Source: RGEC01 sp964475595 (GTDB taxonomy: Bacteria; Bacteroidota; Bacteroidia; NS11-12g; UBA955). From it: a DNA stretch of 64,000 nucleotides. Location: positions 1-64,000 of the forward strand of contig CAYYXG010000002.1 in the NCBI GenBank assembly GCA_964475595.1, given 5' to 3'. The notes below the pieces were generated by a model. The model made no database searches. It saw only the letters and a list, made by a program, of their open reading frames with translations, and was not told where the DNA came from. The position numbers were made by a program, and so were the translations under genes. Position 1 is the stretch's first letter. Each line of letters opens with the position of its first letter. This document shows, in pieces, positions 7,010 through 15,194 of this stretch.

Positions 7010-9592
7010 TTATCGCAATTTTCCGCGGAAGAAATCCATGTAGGCATTAATGCGGTTATTGCCCGCCAGGGTGAGGTAATTGGTTTTTGAAATCCATGCC
7101 ATTTCAAACTCAAACAACCCTTTGGCTGCCAGTATTTCCGGCTTTTTCTCAATGAACGAAAGGTATTCCTTTGTTTTTTCCGGCTTGCTAAAATTATTAA
7201 TGCTGATATAAATGGTACTTCCGGAGGCCCTTGCAGGGCTTACTTCGAGGGTTTCAAAAATGAAGTTTTCTTTGTTAAAATCATTCAGGGTGGCACGAAT
7301 CATATTGGTGTTGCTACCTTTGGGAAAAACCAGCAAATAGAACAATTCTTCTTTACCATCCCATGTTTTCCATAGTATTTCATCATTGCCGGATGGATTT
7401 GTTTTGGTGCTGTCAGCTCCGTTTTGATCCGGGTTGTTTTTCAGTTTTTCGTATGCATCAATGGTGCCCTGCGATTGGAGTGCAATGGGGGTTGAAGGGT
7501 AATCTATCGTAATTTGTTTTAGTATTTCAATGCCTTTTTCCGCATTGCCTGATTTAATCTGACACAATCCATAAATATAATCAAATCTTGATTGATAGGC
7601 ATTGCCTGCATACTTCCGATCGGCTTCCATTTTGACGGCAATGGCTTCAGAAAATCTGTTGTTTTCAAATTCTCCGTACATTTTCTCATATAATTCCTCA
7701 ATTACCTTCAATTCCGAAATTTGTTCCGTATTTTGTGTGTTATCTTTGTTTCCTTCTAAAAGCTTTATATACAGGGAGTTTGGGAATCTTTCTGATAACC
7801 GATTTTTATATTTTTCGAAATCTGCATTATTACCCATAGCCCTGTAAATTTTTGCCATTTCAAAATATACCTGCGCTTCATATTGGGTGGTAGGAAAGGT
7901 TTTTAACAGGTTTTCATACCATTTCAGGGCCTCCCCATATTCCAGCAATTGATTCTGGTAAATACCTGCACAGGCAAACATGGCTTCTTCCATGCGGCTG
8001 CGGGCACTTTTTTTAGCTTCTGCTGAAAAAGGAATGTCTTTGTAATAGCGGCGTCTGTCGGCAGAAATACCTTCAGGTATATCTTGCACGGGTTCATCAT
8101 CTTTTTTTATCCCGGTATCTGCAGTGTTATTTTCTGTGGGCTCAGCTACCTTTTTGGAATTAATACGCCAGTAATCCCGGTTGGTTCGGTTTCCCCAAAG
8201 GTTTTGAAATTCCTGATTGGATTTGGCGCGCATAGTTGCATTGTAAAAAGGAAACGAACCGGAACCTGCCATAGGCTCGGATCCGCCTGAAGGCGGGGCA
8301 GGAGGGGGGAGCGGTTGGTTTTTGAGTTTCTCTGACTGCTTTTTTTCATTCGCAATGGTATTGTCGATGGCTTTTTCCCTAAAATCAGGGTCAGTGGCCA
8401 TTCTCAATAAACTGTCTTCTCTTTTTATGGTTAAAAGATGTCTCAAAAGATCGGTTAATTGAGCACTTTTTTGGGAAAGTCGCTCATAATCAGGGTGTTT
8501 TTCATCCAGTTTTTTATTGGCTGAATCATAATATAAACCGGCGTTTTCATACACACGCTTTTGGTAATAATAATCGCCCATGGCCAGGTAAGTAGTGGTC
8601 ATCTGAGCGTTGTCATTTCCGGCTTTTCTTAAGGATTGATTAAACTGGTATAGGGCCTTTTCTTCATTCCCTGCGCGCAGTTCATTCATGCCCATTTGAT
8701 AATGGATTTGGCCATAATACTCAATGTTTTTGTCATCGCGAAGCATTTTTTTCAGAATGGAATTCACTTTCGCATAGCGTCCACCCTGTTCGGTTACCAA
8801 CTGTGCAAGCTGAATCCTGGCATTAAATGCCATGTCATAGGGCGGATTCATTTTGATCACTTTTTCAAAATGCTTGGCGGCCTCCTTGTTTTTCTTCAAG
8901 GCCATGCAAACCTGAGCCATCGAAAAATGAAGTCTGTATTTTTCCATTTTCCCTGTTGCCAGCGGAATGGCTTTATTAAGGTATTCATGGGCCTGGGTAA
9001 TTTTGCCTTCTCTTAGGTAAACGGCTGCCAACGCTTTGTTAAGATCTGCCCTCAGTGATTTTGGAAAATCTTTATCCTGAAACAGGCTGCGCGCCAGGTT
9101 TTCTGCTTCCCCATATTTTTTTCGCTGATATAAAGTTTGAAAAATCCACAGCTTAGCATTGTACTGAATAACAGGGTCTTTGTAGTTGGTATGGACAAAA
9201 TTAAACAGGTCTTCAGCAGCGATAAAATCGCCCTTCATAAAATAAGCTTTGCCCATAAGGAGATAAGCATCGTCTACCCAACGGCTGCGTGGATGTTTAT
9301 CAATCATGGTACTCACTTTTTTCACCACTTCATCCATGGCTGGTTGATTACCTTTGAGCGTTTCAGTGGGCCCGTAATTGTACAATTCTATGAAAGTACG
9401 ATAATCGTCTTTGTGGTTTTCGCGAAGTCCGGACACGGTTTCTTTCCACTTTTCTTCTCCATTAAAATAGATGTTATAGTGTGCAGTGGTGTTATGCCAG
9501 GCTCTGCCAAGGGCAGTGTCGCTGTTTTTACACGCATGCAGAACCGTTATGCAGATTGGGATGGCTAAAAACAAAAATCTTTGCAGGAGCAT
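7010..9592 (-). CDS. porW: PorW/SprE-like type IX secretion lipoprotein (TPR)
   Basis: An 860-residue outer-membrane lipoprotein resembling PorW/SprE, which is needed for type IX secretion and gliding. The N-terminus MLLQRFLFLAIPICITVLHAC is a signal peptide ending in a lipobox. It is followed by GRAWHNTTAHYNIYFNGEE, the hallmark start of this family. Many tetratricopeptide-like repeats follow (for example DDAYLLMGKAYFMKGDF, YEAQVYFEMAKIYRAMGN), interrupted by a Pro/Ser-rich stretch near residue 445. I chose the ATG at 9592 because a longer frame to 9724 would place the signal peptide internally and overlap the divergent gene at 9653. PBP1A follows in the same operon. Confidence 0.82.
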   Translation of the reverse strand: MLLQRFLFLAIPICITVLHACKNSDTALGRAWHNTTAHYNIYFNGEEKWKETVSGLRENHKDDYRTFIELYNYGPTETLKGNQPAMDEVVKKVSTMIDKHPRSRWVDDAYLLMGKAYFMKGDFIAAEDLFNFVHTNYKDPVIQYNAKLWIFQTLYQRKKYGEAENLARSLFQDKDFPKSLRADLNKALAAVYLREGKITQAHEYLNKAIPLATGKMEKYRLHFSMAQVCMALKKNKEAAKHFEKVIKMNPPYDMAFNARIQLAQLVTEQGGRYAKVNSILKKMLRDDKNIEYYGQIHYQMGMNELRAGNEEKALYQFNQSLRKAGNDNAQMTTTYLAMGDYYYQKRVYENAGLYYDSANKKLDEKHPDYERLSQKSAQLTDLLRHLLTIKREDSLLRMATDPDFREKAIDNTIANEKKQSEKLKNQPLPPPAPPSGGSEPMAGSGSFPFYNATMRAKSNQEFQNLWGNRTNRDYWRINSKKVAEPTENNTADTGIKKDDEPVQDIPEGISADRRRYYKDIPFSAEAKKSARSRMEEAMFACAGIYQNQLLEYGEALKWYENLLKTFPTTQYEAQVYFEMAKIYRAMGNNADFEKYKNRLSERFPNSLYIKLLEGNKDNTQNTEQISELKVIEELYEKMYGEFENNRFSEAIAVKMEADRKYAGNAYQSRFDYIYGLCQIKSGNAEKGIEILKQITIDYPSTPIALQSQGTIDAYEKLKNNPDQNGADSTKTNPSGNDEILWKTWDGKEELFYLLVFPKGSNTNMIRATLNDFNKENFIFETLEVSPARASGSTIYISINNFSKPEKTKEYLSFIEKKPEILAAKGLFEFEMAWISKTNYLTLAGNNRINAYMDFFRGKLR

Positions 9593-9652
9593 GGGTGTTT
9601 TCACGGGTAAAAACGATATTTTCGTATTTTTATTACGCAATGGCACAATATT

Positions 9653-10024
9653 ATGGGCAAAGGACGCAAAATTATAGCTAAACTGAGAAATAAGTATCGT
9701 CTGGTGCTTCTTAATGATACCCATTTTGGTGAAGTTTTCTCCATTCGACTTACTCCCATGAATTTATTGATGCTGTTAAGCACCGTGTTTTTAACTTTTG
9801 TATTATTGATTTATTTACTGATTTCCTTTACTCCGGCCAAACGATTGGTGCCGGGTTTTGGCAATACCAACAATCGGGAGGCCATGATGGAATTGAATCA
9901 GCGAGTGGAAGACCTGAGCAGAGAATTGGAAAATAAACAGCTTAAAATTGATGCGCTCACCAACATCTTGTCAGAAAAAGAAAACAAATTTGACAGCACA
10001 TCGGTGCGGCGAGGTGGAAATTGA
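9653..10024 (+). CDS. M23-peptidase-type N-terminal membrane protein, no peptidase domain
   Basis: A 123-residue single-pass membrane protein. A basic N-terminus, MGKGRKIIAKLRNKYRLVLL, leads to NDTHFGEVFSIRLTPMNLL and a membrane helix (about 38-60). FTPAKRLVPGFG and a C-terminal coiled coil (about 75-110) follow. This is the usual N-terminal half of the Bacteroidota M23 metallopeptidase gene commonly found just before bactofilin. Here the protein stops after the coiled coil and no LytM/M23 domain follows in any frame before bactofilin. It probably acts as a membrane anchor or partner for the bactofilin; that is inference. It leads the bactofilin-ATP synthase cluster and is divergent from the PorW/SprE-like gene. 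Confidence 0.7.
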   Translation: MGKGRKIIAKLRNKYRLVLLNDTHFGEVFSIRLTPMNLLMLLSTVFLTFVLLIYLLISFTPAKRLVPGFGNTNNREAMMELNQRVEDLSRELENKQLKIDALTNILSEKENKFDSTSVRRGGN

Positions 10025-10063
10025 CTTCCTATGTGTTAATTTTGATGGTATATTTGCAGTCCC

Positions 10064-10498
10064 ATGTTTTCTTCCAATCAATCAGGCAAGCAGGGTAAAA
10101 AAGAGCCGGCTGCCGTAAACAACTTATTAAACATCATTGGTCCCGGCACCAAATTAAAAGGTGACTTGGTCTCTGAAGGAGATTTTAGGGTGGATGGAAC
10201 CATCGAAGGCCATGTTACCGTAAAACAAAGACTTGTTTTGGGAGACGGTGGAAGTATCACCGGTGACATTGATGCAAGGGATGCAACCATTGCCGGGTAT
10301 ATAAAAGGAAACATCACGGTTTCGGAAACACTGGTGTTGAAGACCAATTCTAAAATAGATGGTGACATTGCCACCGGAAAAATTGTGATTGAAAGCGGTG
10401 CCTCCTTCAATGGACGGTGCAGTATGAACGCACATATCACTCAGGTTACAACAAAACCCGTAACCCATGGATCCGAAGAAAACGGACAGCCCACTTAA
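10064..10498 (+). CDS. Bactofilin (polymer-forming cytoskeletal protein)
   Basis: A 144-residue bactofilin with the repeating beta-helical core between about residues 25 and 125 (GTKLKGDLVSEGDFRVDGTI, GDGGSITGDIDARDATIAG, LKTNSKIDGDIATGKIVIES). The N- and C-terminal tails are short and disordered. Bactofilins self-assemble into filaments at the membrane and position cell-wall enzymes. A -7 element TATATTTG (10049-10056) lies seven bases before the ATG, but I see no good -33 partner. The 3' end overlaps the AtpZ start by 32 bases in another frame, so translation of the two is probably coupled. Confidence 0.93.
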   Translation: MFSSNQSGKQGKKEPAAVNNLLNIIGPGTKLKGDLVSEGDFRVDGTIEGHVTVKQRLVLGDGGSITGDIDARDATIAGYIKGNITVSETLVLKTNSKIDGDIATGKIVIESGASFNGRCSMNAHITQVTTKPVTHGSEENGQPT

Positions 10499-10682
10499 AC
10501 AAACGGGTAGTTTTTTTCGCTACAGCAGCCTGGCCCTTCAGATGGTTTTGACAATGCTTTTGTTTGTGTTAGGTGGCTTTTATCTGGATAAATGGCTGCA
10601 GTTAGGTTTCCCATGGTTTACGCTCTTGCTTACCATTGCTGGGGTAGTAGGTTCACTTTATTCAGTCATGCGTAAACTTTAA
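10467..10682 (+). CDS. atpZ: AtpZ/AtpI-family F0F1 assembly protein
   Basis: A 71-residue protein with two membrane helices (about 20-42 and 48-66) and a short polar N-terminus. SLALQMVLTMLLFVLGGFYLD and LDKWLQLGFPWFTLLLTIAG match the AtpZ/AtpI family found ahead of F0F1 operons. That family is implicated in c-ring assembly or in Mg2+/Ca2+ handling. The gene begins inside the 3' end of bactofilin and is followed eight bases later by the next membrane protein. The position directly before atpB supports the call. Confidence 0.8.
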   Translation: MDPKKTDSPLKQTGSFFRYSSLALQMVLTMLLFVLGGFYLDKWLQLGFPWFTLLLTIAGVVGSLYSVMRKL

Positions 10683-10690
10683 CATCAGTC

Positions 10691-11077
10691 ATGAATACCT
10701 ATTATAAAAAGCTCATCGTATTTTCAGCAATTATTTTTGTTGGCATGTATGTCTACAATACGTTATCCAAAGAAGCTATACCTAACTACGGTTTTTTGGG
10801 CGTGCTGTTTCTGGTGGCCTTGTGCGGTTTTATTCATTATTATATACACGGAAATGAAAAATCAGACCCAAAGAGAACTATCAGACGTATGATGCTGGGG
10901 AGTATGCTGAGGATGCTGGCAGCCATTTTTTTTCTTGCCATTTCATTATTTGCCTTCCGTCCGATAAGCATTCCATTCGTCATTTCTTACACCGGCAGTT
11001 TTTTCCTTTTGATGGTATTTGAAATTTCCCAAATTCGTCGTAAATTGCGCCCCGATTTCAATGAACGCTCCAAATAA
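10691..11077 (+). CDS. AtpI-like four-helix membrane protein
   Basis: A 128-residue protein with four predicted membrane helices: about 8-25, 33-52, 73-93 and 97-117. It sits between atpZ and atpB, the place of AtpI in many F0F1 operons, and the layout agrees with the ATP-synthase I family. There is no sharp motif, so the assignment rests on context and topology. A basic segment after the second helix (KSDPKRTIRRMMLG) should face the cytoplasm. Its 3' end overlaps the more upstream of the possible atpB starts. Confidence 0.6.
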   Translation: MNTYYKKLIVFSAIIFVGMYVYNTLSKEAIPNYGFLGVLFLVALCGFIHYYIHGNEKSDPKRTIRRMMLGSMLRMLAAIFFLAISLFAFRPISIPFVISYTGSFFLLMVFEISQIRRKLRPDFNERSK

Positions 11078-12176
11078 GCAAATGCCCTATTTTTCAGCGC
11101 TTTTCAGCGGATACAGAACTCCTAAAATTTTAGTATTGACCCTTTTTTACGCCTTTTTTTCGCTGGGGCTTTACGCCTCAGGCGATGAACATGCCACTGA
11201 AAAGAGTCACGAGAATACCCATACCGAAGAAAAAATGGATCCGGGTAAGCTCATTATGGAGCACATTTCAGATTCTCATGATTGGCATCTGTGGGGGCAT
11301 ACTTCTATTCCATTGCCTGTAATTGTTTACACTCAATCTCAGGGATTATCTGTTTTCTCAAGTGCTCATTTCAACCACGGTCACGATGCTTACAAGGGTT
11401 TCAAACTCAATGAAAAAAATCAGATAATTTGGGAAAACGAATCGAATACTGAAGTTATTTATGATTTTAGTATAACCAAAAACGTTCTGGCTATGTTTCT
11501 GGCGGTGATAACACTATTTATCATCATGATATCGGTTGCCCGTACATACAGCAAGCGTCCAGGCCAAGCACCCAAAGGATTTGTGAATATCATTGAGCCA
11601 TTAATATTGTTTCTGCGCGACGATGTGGCCAAATCATCCATAGGTCCGAAGTACGAGCGCTACATGCCTCTGATTCTCAGTATTTTCTTTTTCATATTTG
11701 TAAACAATATCTTCGGACTTATTCCGATTTTCCCCGGCGGAGCCAACGTTACAGGAAATATAGCCATTACCATGGTCTTGGCATTGGTGGTTTTCTTAAC
11801 GGTTAATTTTATCGGTAACAAATATTACTGGAAGCACATTTTTATGCCGGATGTACCCAAGGCCATGTATCTTATCATAGTGCCCATCGAAATACTGGGT
11901 GTAATCTTAAGGCCATTCGTACTGATGCTTCGTTTGTTTGCCAACATCACTGCAGGTCACATTATTATCCTGGGTTTCTTTAGCCTTATATTCATATTTG
12001 GTGCTATGAGTCCTGGTCTTGGCTATGCTGTTAGTCCACTATCTGTGGCCTTTACCTTGTTTATGAGTTTGCTCGAATTGCTGGTTGCTTTCCTGCAGGC
12101 TTTTGTATTTACCTTACTTACCGCCATCTACATAGGAATGGCAATTGAAGAGCATCATCACGCAGAACACCATTAA
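11061..12176 (+). CDS. atpB: ATP synthase F0 subunit a
   Basis: The membrane stator subunit that forms the proton half-channels. This Bacteroidota-type version has a signal-like N-terminus and a His-rich extracytoplasmic extension of about 100 residues (EHATEKSHENTH, DSHDWHLWGHTS, HFNHGHDAYK) before the membrane core. The core has five or six helices and the essential arginine in LRPFVLMLRLFANITAGH. It ends in a His-rich tail (EEHHHAEHH). The ATG at 11061 overlaps the upstream stop; the ATG at 11082, four bases past that stop and directly leading a signal peptide, is an equally good choice. A start at 11019 is too far inside the upstream gene. Confidence 0.93.
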   Translation: MNAPNKQMPYFSALFSGYRTPKILVLTLFYAFFSLGLYASGDEHATEKSHENTHTEEKMDPGKLIMEHISDSHDWHLWGHTSIPLPVIVYTQSQGLSVFSSAHFNHGHDAYKGFKLNEKNQIIWENESNTEVIYDFSITKNVLAMFLAVITLFIIMISVARTYSKRPGQAPKGFVNIIEPLILFLRDDVAKSSIGPKYERYMPLILSIFFFIFVNNIFGLIPIFPGGANVTGNIAITMVLALVVFLTVNFIGNKYYWKHIFMPDVPKAMYLIIVPIEILGVILRPFVLMLRLFANITAGHIIILGFFSLIFIFGAMSPGLGYAVSPLSVAFTLFMSLLELLVAFLQAFVFTLLTAIYIGMAIEEHHHAEHH

Positions 12177-12203
12177 TTAAAACAACAATAAAATCACTTC
12201 ACT

Positions 12204-12476
12204 ATGAGTTTAATGACCATTCTTCTCGATGCAGCTACCGACGCTAAGGTTGCTGCCGCAAGTTTCAGTAAAATGGGTGCCGCTATCGGTGCCGGATTGG
12301 CTGCCATCGGTGCCGGTATCGGCATTGGTCGTATTGGCGGTAGCGCCATGGAAAGCATTGCACGTCAGCCCGAGTCACTGGGCGATATCCGTGCAAACAT
12401 GATTGTAGCCGCTGCACTTATCGAAGGTGCTGTGTTCTTTGCAATCGTTGTTTGTCTGCTGATTCTGTTCCTCTAA
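12204..12476 (+). CDS. atpE: ATP synthase F0 subunit c
   Basis: A 90-residue hairpin proteolipid forming the rotor ring. Helix 1 carries the packed glycine run GAAIGAGLAAIGAGIGIG. The polar loop is ARQPE, and helix 2 contains the ion-carrying glutamate in AAALIEGAVFFAIVVC. Glu is followed by Gly, not by Ser/Thr as in Na+-type rings, which favours proton coupling. An N-terminal extension of about 20 residues precedes the first helix. A perfect hairpin directly downstream may set its expression level relative to the next subunits. Confidence 0.95.
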   Translation: MSLMTILLDAATDAKVAAASFSKMGAAIGAGLAAIGAGIGIGRIGGSAMESIARQPESLGDIRANMIVAAALIEGAVFFAIVVCLLILFL

Positions 12477-12484
12477 ACCTAACA

Positions 12485-12509
12485 GGTTGCCCGCCCATGG
12501 CGGGCAACC
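12485..12509 (+). repeat. Perfect 11-bp hairpin between atpE and atpF
   Basis: GGTTGCCCGCC (12485-12495), loop CAT, GGCGGGCAACC (12499-12509). All 11 pairs match. It is followed by a loose T-rich stretch (TTATTTT at 12511-12517), so it could act as a leaky terminator or as a 3' stabiliser of the atpE mRNA inside the operon. Confidence 0.85.
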
Positions 12510-12537
12510 ATTATTTTAAAAAAGAAACACAAAAAAC

Positions 12538-13047
12538 ATGGAGTTAGTAACCCCTGCCATTGGCCTTGTATTCTGGATGCTAGTAACATTCTCACTGTTG
12601 CTTTTCATCCTCAAAAAATTCGCTTGGAAACCTATCCTCACATCAATGAAGGAGAGGGAAGATACCATCGAGAAATCACTTCAGGAAGCAGCCAACGCGC
12701 GTGCTGAAATGCAAAAACTTAATCAGCAGAATGAAAATCTGCTGGCAGAGGCACGTGCCGAAAGAGAAACCATTCTCAAAGAAGCCCGTGAAATCAAGGA
12801 GAAAATTGTCAGTGAGGCAAAAAATGCTGCCGATGAGGAAGCCAAACGCCTAATTTCTCGCGCCAATGACGAAATCAGCCGCCAGAAGAATGCCGCTCTG
12901 GATGAGCTTAAAAAAGAAGTAGCTCAGTTCTCATTGCAGATAGCCCAGAAGCTGGTAGAGAAAGAACTGGAAAACAATGATGCGCAGAAAGCCCTCATTG
13001 CCAATCAGCTGACCAAATTAGATAAGCAACAAAAAGCAACTGCATAA
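12538..13047 (+). CDS. atpF: ATP synthase F0 subunit b
   Basis: A 169-residue peripheral-stalk subunit. One N-terminal membrane helix (about 7-27) is followed by AWKPILTSMKERE, the conserved exit from the membrane, and a long charged coiled coil to the C-terminus. It links subunit a to delta and the F1 head. It begins 61 bases after atpE, the largest gap within the atp genes, occupied by the hairpin. It is followed 11 bases later by atpH. Confidence 0.95.
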   Translation: MELVTPAIGLVFWMLVTFSLLLFILKKFAWKPILTSMKEREDTIEKSLQEAANARAEMQKLNQQNENLLAEARAERETILKEAREIKEKIVSEAKNAADEEAKRLISRANDEISRQKNAALDELKKEVAQFSLQIAQKLVEKELENNDAQKALIANQLTKLDKQQKATA

Positions 13048-13058
13048 GCAACAATTTC

Positions 13059-13589
13059 ATGAAAATAGCATCCCGATACGCTAAATGCCTTTTTGATATA
13101 GCCGCTGAAAAAAATCAGCTTGATGCGGTTGCGTCCGATGCCGGAAACCTATTAAATGTGGTATCTGCTTCTCCTGAATTATCTGCCTTTCTGGAGAGTC
13201 CTTTGTTTCACAAAAGCAAAAAGAAAGAGGTAATGCGTCAGATGTTCAATGGGTTTAACGAAATTACCCTTTCTGTTTTTGATATGATGGCCGATAAAAG
13301 CCGTGAAAATTTCTTGGGCGAAATGGCGCAGTCATTTATCAATATTTACAATAAAGCCAATGGAATTACCCTGGCTGAAGTTACCAGTGCCATTGCGCTG
13401 GATAAAGATACGCTTTCAGGCATAGAACAGTTCGTTAAGAAACACGCCGGAAGCAAACAAGTAATGATTACACAAAAGGTAAACTCCGCACTCATTGGCG
13501 GATTAACCATCCTGTTCGACGGCAGAATGTATGACAGCTCTGTGATCGGACAGATAAACAAAATGAAAAAAGAACTCAACCTAGCTTAA
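13059..13589 (+). CDS. atpH: ATP synthase F1 subunit delta
   Basis: A 176-residue OSCP/delta subunit connecting the b stalk to the top of the alpha3beta3 head. Family marks are ASRYAKCLFDIAAEKNQL at the N-terminus and SALIGGLTILFDGRMYDSSV near the C-terminus, which matches the family's GG(h)xhxxxxxxxDxS pattern. Normal length and a normal place between atpF and atpA. Confidence 0.95.
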   Translation: MKIASRYAKCLFDIAAEKNQLDAVASDAGNLLNVVSASPELSAFLESPLFHKSKKKEVMRQMFNGFNEITLSVFDMMADKSRENFLGEMAQSFINIYNKANGITLAEVTSAIALDKDTLSGIEQFVKKHAGSKQVMITQKVNSALIGGLTILFDGRMYDSSVIGQINKMKKELNLA

Positions 13590-13601
13590 AATAATATAAT
13601 A

Positions 13602-15182
13602 ATGTCACAAATAAGGCCTGATGAAGTATCCAGCATCCTTAAGGAACAAATTTCCGGTTTCAGCGGTGCTGCCAGTTTAGAAGAAGTAGGTACCGTACTC
13701 CAGGTAGGGGACGGTATTGCCCGTATTTTCGGACTCTTTGGTGTACAAAGCGGTGAACTCATTGAATTTGAAAACGGAATTCGTGCCGTAGCACTAAACT
13801 TGGAAGAAGATAACGTGGGCGCCGTATTGATGGGTAGCAGTACCGATATCAAGGAAGGCGATAAAGTAAAACGCACCGGTAAAATTGCCAGTATCAATGT
13901 TGGACATGGCATGCTGGGTCGCGTTGTAAACACGCTCGGGGAAACTATAGATGGCAAAGGACCCATTTCCGGTGAGGTTTTTGACATGCCTCTGGAGCGC
14001 AAAGCTCCTGGTGTATTGTTCCGCGAACCCGTTAAAGAACCGTTGCAAACAGGTATCAAAGCCATTGATGCCATGATACCCATTGGACGTGGACAGCGTG
14101 AATTGATTATTGGTGATCGCCAGACAGGTAAAACCACCATCGCACTGGATACAATTATTAACCAGAAGGAGTTTTACGAAAAGGGACAACCTGTATATTG
14201 CATCTACGTAGCCTGCGGTCAGAAAGAATCTACCGTGAAGCAAGTGGTAAAATCACTGGAAGAAAATGGCGCTATGCCTTACACGGTGGTTGTTTCTTCA
14301 CCCGCCTCTTCACCAGCTCCGTTGCAGTTCTTTGCTCCTATGGCTGGTGCTGCAATCGGTGAATATTTCCGTGATTTAGGTCTGCCTGCACTGGTTGTGT
14401 ATGACGATTTATCTAAACAGGCCGTTGCATACCGTGAGGTGTCGCTGTTGCTACGTCGTCCTCCGGGTCGTGAAGCTTATCCCGGAGATGTATTCTATCT
14501 TCACAGCCGTCTTTTGGAAAGGGCCTGCAAACTGAATGCTAGTACAGAAATCACTGAAAAAATGAATGATTTGCCCCCAAGCCTCCAAGGTAAAGTAAAA
14601 GGGGGAGGGTCGCTCACTGCGCTACCCATCATTGAAACCCAGGCGGGTGATGTGTCTGCCTACATTCCTACCAACGTAATTTCGATTACCGACGGTCAGA
14701 TATTCCTGGAATCCAACTTGTTTAACTCCGGTGTTCGTCCTGCCATTAACGTAGGTATTTCGGTAAGTCGTGTAGGGGGAAATGCCCAAATTAAATCCAT
14801 GAAGAAAGTGGCTGGTACGCTTAAACTGGATCAGGCTCAGTACCGTGAGCTTGAAGCATTCGCCAAATTCGGTTCCGATTTGGATGCCGCAACCAAAGCG
14901 GTACTTGATAAAGGTTCTCGTAACGTGGAACTGTTGAAGCAAGCTCAATTTAGCCCTGTAAGTGTTGAAAAGCAAGTTGCCATTATCTATTTGGGTACCA
15001 GCAATCAGCTTCGCAGTATTCCCGTGAATAAGGTTCGTGCATTTGAAACTGCCTATCTTGAGTATCTGGAAAACAAGCATGCAGATGTGCTTGAACAGCT
15101 CAGATCCGGTAAGATTGACGATTCCATCACATCCACACTCAGCGAAGCCGGAAAAGAAGTAGCCAAAGGATTTACCGCATAA
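13602..15182 (+). CDS. atpA: ATP synthase F1 subunit alpha
   Basis: A 526-residue non-catalytic nucleotide-binding subunit. It has the N-terminal beta-barrel, the P-loop GDRQTGKT near residue 173, VVYDDLSKQAVAYREVSLLLRRPPGREAYPGDVF in the central region (positions about 14398-14490), and the C-terminal helical domain. Length and motifs are normal. The catalytic beta (atpD) and epsilon (atpC) genes are not in this operon, as is usual in Bacteroidota, where they lie elsewhere. Confidence 0.97.
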   Translation: MSQIRPDEVSSILKEQISGFSGAASLEEVGTVLQVGDGIARIFGLFGVQSGELIEFENGIRAVALNLEEDNVGAVLMGSSTDIKEGDKVKRTGKIASINVGHGMLGRVVNTLGETIDGKGPISGEVFDMPLERKAPGVLFREPVKEPLQTGIKAIDAMIPIGRGQRELIIGDRQTGKTTIALDTIINQKEFYEKGQPVYCIYVACGQKESTVKQVVKSLEENGAMPYTVVVSSPASSPAPLQFFAPMAGAAIGEYFRDLGLPALVVYDDLSKQAVAYREVSLLLRRPPGREAYPGDVFYLHSRLLERACKLNASTEITEKMNDLPPSLQGKVKGGGSLTALPIIETQAGDVSAYIPTNVISITDGQIFLESNLFNSGVRPAINVGISVSRVGGNAQIKSMKKVAGTLKLDQAQYRELEAFAKFGSDLDAATKAVLDKGSRNVELLKQAQFSPVSVEKQVAIIYLGTSNQLRSIPVNKVRAFETAYLEYLENKHADVLEQLRSGKIDDSITSTLSEAGKEVAKGFTA

Positions 15183-15194
15183 CCTTCTACTAAT

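Noticed and set aside
13586..14140. Long minus-strand frame of 184 residues opposite atpA
   Set aside because: It is the shadow of the well-supported atpA gene; its composition is Ser/Pro-rich with no family match or own context.
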